Assembly: GCA_933228895.1 (NCBI GenBank)
Contig: OW121848.1
Span: 133,194,615-133,258,614 of the forward strand
Length of the DNA: 64,000 bases
Direction of reading: 5' to 3'
Origin: Platycnemis pennipes
Lineage: Eukaryota > Arthropoda > Insecta > Odonata > Platycnemididae
The notes under the pieces were generated by a model, which did not search any database, was not told the DNA's origin, and saw nothing but the letters and a program-made list of their open reading frames with translations. The position numbers and the translations under genes are program-made. Shown here in pieces: positions 53,456 through 61,960 of the stretch (positions are counted from its first letter, which is position 1; every line of letters starts with the position of its first letter).

Positions 53456-53729
53456 GAATTGAACTAATTAAGAGACAAGCAGGCCTGGTGCTTGCTTTGT
53501 AGGCACTTACTGCTTCATTACTCAAAGTAGTCTTTGCATTTTTGTACATTTTTGTTCGCCAACTTTTCATATGCACCTCGTATGCAGAGAGAAGGAAATG
53601 GCTATTTTATAAATAGAGAAATGTGTCGCACTCTAATTACCCTATTTGTTTTTGTATTTTTTTATACACCATATTTCCGTCATACGTTGTCTCCCATGCT
53701 CAAAAAACACGTTTTTTGCATTTTTCCTT

Positions 53730-53892
53730 GCACCACAAACTGCTAAAAATCCAAAACTACTACCAAATCAACACAGACAGAGAATCCACACACAGCGCAC
53801 CAAACCTCACTCTTTTAGCTCAAAACTTGGGAGAGAAGAATACAAAACGGATACAGAATGACGGACGGACTGACACACTACATGTTTAATAT
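53730..53892 (+). repeat. Direct repeat D, copy 1
   Basis: CCACAAACTGCTAAAAATCC, AAAACTACTACCAAATCA, CTCTTTTAGCTCAAAAC, GATACAGAATGACGGACGG. It is repeated at 54133-54290 with small differences. Confidence 0.85.
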
Positions 53893-54132
53893 ATATTCGA
53901 TTTAACCTGCTGATTTAGCCACATTCACTATCTACACATCGAAAACGTCAATTAATATTTTTATGCTCACAAAATTGATTGGTGAAACTAATTCCACTTT
54001 CTTCAACTGCTTCAATTCAATTTTTGTCCCTTTACCAAAAACGTAAACACATTTACTTAGCAACGAAAACAAATTTGCATAGCAACTGATTTCCCATGTT
54101 ACAAGATAGGGAAAAAACCATTTTTCTCTACA
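53893..54132. other. Spacer between direct repeat D copies
   Basis: Its right part (AACGTAAACACATTTACTTA ... TTTGCATAGCAACTGATTTC ... CCCATGTTACAAGATAG) also appears at about 61495-61580, so the family unit is longer than repeat D alone. Confidence 0.6.
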
Positions 54133-54290
54133 CCACAAACTGATAAAAATCCAAAACTACTACCAAATCATGCAGACAGAGAATCCACACTCAACGCACC
54201 AATCTTCGCTCTTTTAGCTCAAAAATTAAGAGAGAACGAAACAAATGGATACAGAATGACGGACTGACTGACGCGCTACAAAATTAATAT
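54133..54290 (+). repeat. Direct repeat D, copy 2
   Basis: Same blocks as 53730-53892, offset about 403 bp. It ends immediately beside the TIR element at 54292. Confidence 0.85.
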
Positions 54291-54291
54291 A

Positions 54292-54790
54292 GGGTGCTTT
54301 CCAATCATCGACGCAAGTCGACACAAGTCAACTTGTGTCGCGTGTAGTGCTTTCCAATCAGTGTGTGTCGCTAGTGTGTCAAACGCGAGTCGACACACGT
54401 TGACACACCGGTAATGGTGAGTTACTGAAAAAAGAAGGAAGGACGGCGCAAGCTCTAAATCGCAATACGTCTGCTAGAGGCATATTGAAAATAACCGATA
54501 AATCAGAACAAATGTTTAAGTTAAGTATTTTCTTAATTAATCATCCTACAACTCATTTCTTTGTTCATTGGTAACAATTTTGCTATAGCAAGATTTGCAC
54601 TGCTAACAATAAGGAAGCTCCTGATTTCCTTCCCACAAAAACGCACCAATCACGAGTCCCCGTGGAAGTCCTTAGCGCATCAGCTACTGCGCATCTGAAA
54701 CTTGCTTTCCATTCGTGAAGACACAAGTCGACTTGAGTTTCCGCGAGTTAACTCAAGACGACGCATGAGTCGCTTGAATGGAAAGCACCC
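54292..54790. mobile_element. MITE with GGGTGCTTTCCAATC ends
   Basis: 499 bp with TIRs GGGTGCTTTCCAATCATCGA and, inverted, CTTGAATGGAAAGCACCC. Both subterminal zones are rich in AAGTCGACACAAGTC/GACTTGTGTC words. ATA lies on both sides (54289-54291, 54791-54793), a possible 3-bp duplication. No ORF. Confidence 0.85.
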
Positions 54791-54859
54791 ATATACATTG
54801 ATACAACAATACATATTATCACATGGAAATATGTTAGGTATAAGAGTAACATCCAACTA

Positions 54860-55420
54860 GTTGGTTAGTGTCTACACAGTAACTAAGGGCTTATTGATTA
54901 GAAAGGTTTTCCCCAAATATATTCACCAGAATTTCCAGTTACTAATGTTAGAGAAAGCTTCATACACTACATACAACTCTAACAATATTTCACCTACATA
55001 TCCCTTTCTTGTGCTGCCTGCTGTGTTCTCTTATGGTACGCGGTAAAACTGATATTTTAACTCTATCGGTACTATACTTCTCTAATTTAGTTTATCTGAT
55101 CAAATATAGTATAATACGCAGGGGTTATTAATTTATATATCTAAAATCTTCACTGAACCAATCCTTTTTAAATTCCTGCAGAAGATTGAATCGGTATTTT
55201 AACCTATGATCTGCAATGATTCCAACCTAATTCTTCTATTGATTTAATAGAACGATCTATCTCTCTGATCTCGTTTTATCCGATCATACGTGCCACGATA
55301 CGCAAGAGTTATTAATTTTTTCTTTCGCCATCTGTGAACATATCAACTTCCAAATCGCTTAAAATATTCAGCTATATTTGAAATTGGAATACTTCTACCA
55401 AGGATATCGGCAACCATTGC
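54860..55420 (-). pseudogene. LINE family X, C-terminal RT ORF relic
   Basis: The minus strand includes HRLKYRFNLLQEFKKDWFSE, then DFRYIN and a stop, with further pieces down to TRKGYVGEILLE-like sequence. It aligns with the better copy at 56347-56560. Several stops and frame changes. Confidence 0.65.
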
Positions 55421-55450
55421 AAATTTGATCTCAGAAGGAAGGCAAAAACA

Positions 55451-56035
55451 CTAGAATAGAATAAGTTTTATTTATGCTCTGGGTGCTCTTAGGGTAATAC
55501 AAAAGTTACAAAAGTGATGTGCATATATCTTTATATTTAAGATAACAGAGAAAAATTAGAAGCATGTTGATAAGTAAATACATCTAGGCCCCAGTCTCTT
55601 TTTTTGCATTAAATATAATAGTAGGTGCCTCAATCAGAAACCAAAGTACAAGTGTGAAAATATTAACAGTCTTTAGCCACTTTACTATATTCATGGAAAT
55701 GAACGTAACCTGACATAACACAGAAAAAATGAATATCAGACTGGACTACAAAGTGTAACATTAAGTACCTACTCGATACAGAAATGTCGCCAGGGAAATA
55801 TGTCATACATCGCCTATCAGTGACAGGTATATAAGGGGTGGATTTAGAAGCAAAGAGTTACATAAATGTTACATAAAAGAGTTACAAAAGTGCTTTAAAT
55901 GGAGACAAAGATTTTCGAGATTTCATTGAGTTCGGTAGGTAGCGAATTCCATGTTACTGTAGATCTGACTACGAATGATTCTAGGTATTTAGACGTGCGA
56001 TGTGATGGACAATAGAGGGTAGATGGGTCGCTTCT
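55451..56035 (-). pseudogene. Jockey/CR1-type LINE 3' end
   Basis: The minus strand encodes STRSDPSTLYCPSHRTSKYL, then ESFVVRSTVTWNSLPTELNE, ISKIFVSI and a stop near 55895. The pattern R....rsFf.R....WNsLP..v.......F is the usual C-terminus of Jockey/CR1/L2-type LINE ORF2 proteins. A ~440-bp 3' UTR follows, ending at an AATAAAACTTATTCTATTC polyadenylation-like end near 55451. The copy is 5'-truncated, starting next to the family X 3' end at 56045. Confidence 0.8.
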
Positions 56036-56054
56036 GGTGGACATGTTTCGAGAT

Positions 56055-56125
56055 ACACATCTACATGTACACGATACCCTGTAAGCCACCGCGAGGGTGT
56101 GTTGCAGGGGGTGAAGATCACCAAG
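56055..56125 (+). repeat. LINE 3'-UTR hairpin core (family X)
   Basis: CACATCTACATGTACACGAT, ACCCTGTAAGCCACCGCGAG, GGTGTGTTGCAGGGGGTGAA, GATCACCAAGCATGCAC; given as the plus-strand reading of a minus-strand LINE terminus. Confidence 0.8.
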
Positions 56126-56204
56126 CATGCACTACTAACCTCACTAGGTTAGTAGTACATGATTGGTGCACTACTAAGCACCTAGTGCTTAGTAGTGGTG
56201 CAAA
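56126..56204. repeat. Two adjacent perfect palindromes
   Basis: ACTACTAACCT-CACT-AGGTTAGTAGT, then 10 bases, then CACTACTAAGCAC-CTA-GTGCTTAGTAGTG. Each would fold into an 11-13 bp hairpin in RNA. Confidence 0.85.
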
Positions 56205-56640
56205 CAAGAAACTATAGGGTCTCATGCAACTAGATTGTTGGTATCTAGACTATTTTAAGGGTTAGTAAATGCATCATGCACTACAGACTACTCTAAAATA
56301 TTTCACCTACCTATCCCTTTGCTATGCTGCCAATTCTAGTTTCTTATAGTACGGGGGTAAAATGCCATTTTGAATCTATCAGTACGACAATCTATCTCTC
56401 TAATCTTATTTACCTGGTCGAATCTAGCATAATACGCTGGTGTTTTTAATATGTGCCTGACATCTTAAGTAAAGCTATCCGATTGAAATTTCTCCAATAG
56501 ATTGAATCTGTACTTTAACCTACGCTCTGATAATGATTCCCACCCTACTGCTTTTATTAATTCTGATACACTACTAAATCTATCGTAACACCTTTTAACG
56601 AACCTTTTTAACTTCTACGCCTGAAGGAATGTGTATTATT

Positions 56641-57407
56641 CTAGGGGGTTCGGGGTTTGGATGGGTTGAGGGTGGACAAAGGGTTGAGCGGGGAGGAGTT
56701 TCCATAAGCGACAACGGCGGAGACGTAAAAAAAAGCGGGGGAGGAGACACGAAGGGGGTGGAAATGCAACTATGGGAGGGTTGTACGTCTCCCTCTCACT
56801 CGAGCACGTAAAGGCAGTGCATTAACCTATCTTCCCCATCACTCCCTTCCCTACTATATTCCTCCCCCTCGAAATAACCACGGCGCATGCGTGGAATAGA
56901 GGTTCGAGGACTCTTCGACTTAAGCGAGATATCATCGATGTGGCCAGGTATGGAGGGAGGAATGCAGAGAGGGGGAGCGATGATGCAGGTGAGTGGGGGT
57001 GGGGGGGGATGGAAACAGTATATCTGATTTCACCGTCTCGGAGCGATGCGTTCCTAAAATGGTCGACGAACGTTGCGTGGCAACCACAAAAGGAAGAAGC
57101 TGTGTTCTGCTACAGACTAGAACTCCTCGATGATTTTTGCGAACCAAAGAGCAATGGATAATCATATGATTTAACTAAATCTCTCTGTCAAAATTTCCCT
57201 GCCCACTTCGTCATTTTATTAGACGCTTAATGCTTGATTTTTTTTCTGTGATCTCTCCAACTTTCTCTCTGGAAATGGTTCTTTATGGATCGGAATCAAT
57301 ATTATCTTGCGAGGGAAGCGTAGTGTGATTTCCAGAAGTAAGGAAAATCGAATAAGATCGAAATAGATCAAAAATACAATGTCTTAAGACATTTTATTAA
57401 GACAAAT
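56641..57407. other. Unassigned stretch
   Basis: GC-richer with G runs (57000-57010). Frames on both strands show no recognised family. Confidence 0.4.
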
Positions 57408-58040
57408 AATACATCTACATCTACATAATACCCTGCAAGCCACCATAAAGGTGCGTGGCAGGGGGTGAATTCTCACCAAACATGCACCACATATCATGCA
57501 TAAAAAGTATTAGTGATAATATAATAATCAGTACCTCACAATTTAAAAAAAGATAAAAATGGCAAATAAAGCATGCAATATGATGCTGTGAGTTGGGTTA
57601 GCTTAAAGTCTTTATACCAACATGCAACTACCTAAGCCTAGCTAACCACTCATACACTTGTATTTATGTTATTGGATATTTTTACAAATATTCATATCCC
57701 TAATAGCACGAGGAAAGAAGTACGAAGAAAAAACATTGTACTAGGTAATACAGATAAAGGAAATAAAGAGATTACACTGAGATGGACGACAACATTTCAT
57801 TACAGCGAAGATATACCGTCAATCCAAGCGTCTAGCTACCAATGTTATCCATTGCTACACTCCTATTGGATATATTTACCGCCATTCATATCCCTAATTG
57901 TACTAGGAAAAAAGGACATTTTGAATCTGTCAGTTCGGCAATCAATTTCTCTAATTTTGTGATTATGGTCCAGTCTACCATAGGGGTTCGCAAAATATTT
58001 TATATAATAAATACTACGCAGATTTTTGGGCTCAAGCTAT
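57408..58040 (-). pseudogene. LINE family X, 3' end copy
   Basis: Plus-strand 57408-57490 is the hairpin core (CTACATCTACATAATACCCT, GCAAGCCACC, GTGCGTGGCAGGGGGTGAA). On the minus strand further in, at 57840-58030, are decayed KIREIDCRTDRFKMSFF-like codons, as in the copy at 56347. The 98-codon plus-strand frame at 57666-57962 is a shadow. Confidence 0.72.
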
Positions 58041-58770
58041 TACAATGACCATTATATTATTTGTATGCATAAACATCCCTACTAGGGCTTGCGGGACAAC
58101 GGAAAATTACATTTTGCCGACCCCCATAATTAAACAGATTCGAACCCTAATTTATAAAATGAAATCTTGTCAAAGTTGAATTTTAATTCATAATCCAATT
58201 TAATAATTTCATCCGCACTCTTTTGTTTTGTGAAAATAAATGATTCCATTGATTAGCGATATCCTTCAAAATGCAGGGCACGGAACAGATGCACCGCTTT
58301 CCCGGGTCAAAGGTCTCTACTGCCCGTGGATACCTACTGTATCGGAAACAAGTGAAGGCTATGAGTCTGGCATTGAGCGTGGTGCTTCGAGATTGCGAAA
58401 CAACAGGACCTTGGGGAGAGATCATGAGGATGGATTAGATCCTCACCTGACTAGTACATACTTGCGAAAAGGGATGAAGAAGATACGACAGACGGATTGG
58501 GAAGTACTTGGCATAGTACTGATGGTACTTGGTATAGTATTTTCCTTACATTCCTACTGATAGTAGGAATTTAAGGAAACCTTAGGATATTAAAGGAAGG
58601 TGGAATGAGAGAGATAGAGAGAGAGAAGATGGAATTTATTATTGACAGAGACTGTCAACTCTCTTTCGAAAAACGAAAAAAGTGGTATATCTGGGTCTAT
58701 TCAAGGATGGGACTTGGTGCAAGAAAGTACCGGTTATACGAAACAAGACCCAGATTCCAGTGAATAGTAT
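58041..58770. other. Unassigned stretch
   Basis: Frames at 58240-58560 (plus) and 58183-58425 (minus) are unrecognised. A GA-rich microsatellite lies near 58605-58630. Confidence 0.4.
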
Positions 58771-58835
58771 ACCTCTACGTTATCGTGATACCATGAGAGC
58801 CACCGAGGGTGTATGGCAGCGGGTGACCGTTCTAC
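58771..58835 (+). repeat. LINE 3'-UTR hairpin core (family X), diverged
   Basis: CCTCTACGTTATCGTGATAC, CATGAGAGCCACCGAGGGTG, TATGGCAGCGGGTGA. Confidence 0.68.
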
Positions 58836-59166
58836 TTATCAGCAACTGAGAGCTAAAATGATACCATTTCATGGAGACATGTTACATGTTGGTGCAATTA
58901 GATGTCTAGTATCTGCATGGTATAATGAAGTGCTTACTGATTACGAAGGCATTTCTCTAATTATGTTTACCTCTATTGACCTGGCTTTCATATGTGAGAA
59001 ATGTGACAGCTCGTGTTTTATTTTTTCTCAAAGTATTTCTCTGCTTCATTCGGGTGCTTCTCTTAATGCATTCGCTTGTTTTACACTAGTGAAAGATAAC
59101 GGCGATGTAGAAAAAATATGTTTCTAGGAAATCCATTAAGCTTACATTGAGGTCAAATATATTCAC
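58836..59166. other. Unassigned, possibly LINE family X body
   Basis: GAAGTGCTTACTGATTACGA and CATTTCTCTAATTATGTTTA resemble family X body sequence at 56400, but weakly. The 104-codon plus frame at 58813-59127 overlaps the core and is not called. Confidence 0.35.
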
Positions 59167-59250
59167 ATGGATCTACATCTACGTAATACCCTGCTAACCA
59201 TCGCGAGCGTGTGTGGCAGGGGGTGAATATCACCAAAACATGCGCAACTA
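59167..59250 (+). repeat. LINE 3'-UTR hairpin core (family X)
   Basis: ATCTACATCTACGTAATACC, CTGCTAACCATCGCGAGCGT, GTGTGGCAGGGGGTGAATAT, CACCAAAACATGC. Confidence 0.78.
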
Positions 59251-59312
59251 ATAGCTACCATGCACTACTGAGTGTGAAAGGCAAGGCAGAGAAATGCTCC
59301 TCGTAATTATTA

Positions 59313-59632
59313 ATGGGTACATAGAAAAAGCCATCCATTAAATGAAAGAGAATTCTTCATGAGTGAACATCCACGGAGAAAAAATAAGAATGCTGCTCTT
59401 TGCCGACGACATAGTAGTCGATGAAGAGACAAAAAGGGATTTAAAGGAGACCCTAGTTACCAACGGAAAGGGCAAAGGCCTAATAACACCCGAAGATCAT
59501 CGCTAAGAAAACTAAGGCACCCTTGCTAAACTATGATTATCTTAAGATTTGATACCTGTATTAGGATAGAGGAGGCCAAGACTATCATTAAACTAGGGTG
59601 CTAAAAGCTTGAGGAAGTGAAAGAGTATTGTT
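59313..59632 (+). pseudogene. LINE reverse transcriptase fragment (FADD motif)
   Basis: Plus-strand translation gives GYIEKAIH, then VNIHGEKIRMLLFADDIVV (FADD holds the two catalytic Asp of RT motif C, near 59395-59412), DEETKRDLKETL, and after frame changes KLEEVKEYCYLNL, the decayed equivalent of the VexFcYLGS motif. It is the internal RT region of a LINE, probably the same family L whose 3' ends lie at 318, 2416 and 8172. It lies between two family X cores. Confidence 0.85.
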
Positions 59633-59712
59633 ATCTAAATCTATGTAACACCTTGCGAGCCACCACGAGGGTATGTGTCAGGGTGTGAAGATCACCAAAA
59701 ATGCACTCCTGA
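59633..59712 (+). repeat. LINE 3'-UTR hairpin core (family X)
   Basis: ATCTAAATCTATGTAACACC, TTGCGAGCCACCACGAGGGT, ATGTGTCAGGGTGTGAAGAT, CACCAAAAATGC. Confidence 0.75.
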
Positions 59713-59756
59713 CATGCAACTATGAGCTGCAATGATACTATTGTAACGAAACAACA

Positions 59757-59822
59757 TGGGTGTATGAATGTACATATCCTTGCCACACGCCGTTACTGTG
59801 GATCGCAGAATAATATATCGAT
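59757..59822 (-). repeat. LINE 3'-UTR hairpin core (family X), inverted and diverged
   Basis: Plus strand: CCTTGCCACACGCCGTTACT, GTGGATCGCAGAATAATATA; the inverse of the core with many changes. Confidence 0.5.
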
Positions 59823-59962
59823 GAAAATAGAGTTCAGATATATAAAATTCAGTTACAGATACTGAAAAGATACCGACACAAATTAGTTAACGTTTCGGCC
59901 GTAATCCACAGTCTCCATTTGAAGACGAACCTGAATGGTTAGGGAGATGACTCCTTCCTCTT

Positions 59963-60032
59963 CATCTACATCTACATAATACACTACAAGCCACCATGAA
60001 GGTGTGTAGCTGGGGTGAATTCACATAAAACA
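59963..60032 (+). repeat. LINE 3'-UTR hairpin core (family X)
   Basis: CATCTACATCTACATAATAC, ACTACAAGCCACCATGAAGG, TGTGTAGCTGGGGTGAATTC, ACATAAAACATGC. It is followed by the same ATTATATATCATGCAT-type sequence seen after 57490. Confidence 0.76.
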
Positions 60033-60800
60033 TGCATTATATATCATGCATTTAAAGGATTGGTAATATTATTCTAGTCTGAACTTCACAATTTAAAGAA
60101 AAAACTATAAAAAAAGATTCCTCTTCGGTAGTGGACGGCGTAATGGCACTCGAAACATTTAAGAAAACCATCCGTATTTTAAAATTTCTTCTTTTACCTA
60201 TCCTCTATTGTATATATTGACATTTTTCTAAACACATCCTAGCTCTTCCGTAATCTAAAGATAATTGCTTTGAATGAAAATGAAATGTTATAGTCCGTGA
60301 TCATGGGCGAGGAAGTTAAGGTGTGAAAATTATTGAAGGGAAAGAGATAGGGAGAAAGAGAGAGTTCACAGTGAGGTGACATCAAAGGGATAGCCACAGG
60401 GCCGGCTTGCGGTGAGGCAGGGGCGGGGGTGATGGACGGACGCCTGCCGACAAAGACTGGCCTGGACTGATAACGACATCGGGGCAGATGGGGAAGGGTG
60501 CAAAGATAAACAAGCCCGGGTGACAAGAACGCCTTGTTCCACCCCAATCCTCCTCCCCATCTGGCCAATGGAAAAGGGAAACTTACTAGGTACCTAAGTC
60601 CCCAAACTGTCTTTTGCATCCGTGTCCGAACCATCCGAACACCTCCAGGGAATAGGAATGGAGAGGAAGGCAAGACTGAAAACTCGGCGAGTTGATTATC
60701 ACCGTAACCCAAAACTAGCAGACCTGCGGCCAGCTTTGCAGGCAGTCTATTGGTTAACCTACCTCAAGAGATCGATATAAGGCCGATTTTTAAAAACATC
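60033..60800. other. Unassigned stretch with GC-rich block
   Basis: 60390-60580 is GC-rich and opens a 157-codon minus frame (60239-60712) without a recognised domain. Confidence 0.4.
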
Positions 60801-61304
60801 CTGGGGGGTTATTTTGTAATCTCACCTTCTTAATGACTCTTTGCGGGAAGGCGGGAAATCCGTTTCGCTCTCTTAATGATCGACTCACGAACGGTTCGTC
60901 AATTGTCGAAGCTTCTGTCGGTAGCGCTATATGTTTCACATCTCGGTGTGCTGAAATTCTTCACGTTGTGCAAATTCCAAAAATACAATTTAAAATCGTT
61001 TGTATCTTTCTCGCTCTTGCTTTTTTTCCAACTCAAGCTTCAAGTGGAAACGATGGTGGCTCCATTTCACGTTCTTCGTGAAGATGAGATGGGAACTAAT
61101 CGCAGGCGGAGATAATGAAACGGATCAAGAGTCGAAAGATACGGATCGAGCGGATGAATCGTTTAACAGACCAGCACATGACCGGCAGTTCACCGCTTGA
61201 GATCCGAAGATGGTCACGCCGCCTGGGTGGCGGAGTTTAACCACGAAAAAGTGACATTTTATGACGTATTCTCACTAATGTGAGATTACAAAATAACCCA
61301 CCTG
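60801..61304. mobile_element. TIR element, 504 bp
   Basis: Ends CTGGGGGGTTATTTTGTAAT (continuing CTCAC) and, inverted, GTGAGATTACAAAATAACCC (continuing ACCTG): 25-bp TIRs with two mismatches. Overlapping short frames inside (60833-61200) are unrecognised. No clear target duplication and no superfamily assigned. Confidence 0.78.
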
Positions 61305-61480
61305 AGAGGTTCGCGACACACGCCTGGGAGGGAAAGGAGTAATTGTTCAGACCACTCAGTATAATATAATAACAAATAAAAAACAAACTCAGCATACTTA
61401 CGAATCAATAGATAATGCCTTAACGCCTTAATAGATGAAACTAATTCCGCATTCTGTAACTTCTTTCACGTCGTCAATTA
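61305..61480. other. Unassigned sequence
   Basis: Nothing recognised. Confidence 0.4.
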
Positions 61481-61960
61481 GTTAATGCACATTTAGCAAA
61501 ACACGTAAACAAACATAATTTGCAACATGTACGAATTTGCATTGCAACTCTTTTCCCATGTTAAAAGATAGTGAAAACACTCTTTTTAACACTCAAATTT
61601 TCACATTTTCCGATTCGTTGACAAATATTTAAATACGTCTGTTCCATGTGCCTATATTTCTTCTTTAAAACGACACCACTCACACATCGATCAGATAACT
61701 ATCTTCGGAGTTTACCTCAAATTGATGCACCGAGGTCGAACGTTAAAACATCCTGGGAGGTTTGCAACCCGCAAATGAATTACATTTTTATATTTTTTGG
61801 CCGGGAAGGAGGTACAAAGGAAATAAAAAACTACTGATATGTTGTGCGCGGACACGTTCTGCACTGAACACACTTTTCTCCACCTCCAGAGCTCTCAACC
61901 ACCGCGAGAAAACACAATAAAACCGACTGGACTGACGGACACCGCTACAAATATAATTAT
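61481..61960 (+). repeat. Direct repeat D family, third diverged copy
   Basis: AAACACGTAAACAAACATAA, TTTGCATTGCAACTCTTTTC, CCCATGTTAAAAGATAG and, 300 bp on, GACTGACGGACACCGCTACA mirror the order at 54040-54290. The middle is replaced by other sequence. Confidence 0.55.

Larger units (their letters stand above)
56045..56640 (-). pseudogene. LINE family X, best-preserved C-terminal copy with 3' UTR
   Basis: At 56347-56560 the minus strand reads GWESLSERRLKYRFNLLEKF, QSDSFT, a stop, then DVRHILKTPAYYARFDQVNK, IREIDCRTDRFKMAFYPRTI, R. This is the LGWexLxxRR...LL..f.....yp..xR.x....ktrxfkxsFfpRti(r)xWN end of a Jockey/CR1/L2-group LINE. The 3' UTR runs to 56045 and contains the hairpin core (56055-56120) and two further palindromes (56126-56204). 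One in-frame stop, then decay after PRTIR. Confidence 0.85.

Noticed and set aside
59885..59926. GCCGAAACGTT on the minus strand, considered as another hammerhead relic
   Set aside because: The upstream CTGANGA box is replaced by CTGTGGA and stem II does not form convincingly.
60239..60712. 157-codon minus-strand frame, Pro/Ser-rich
   Set aside because: GC-rich composition explains its length; no recognisable motif.
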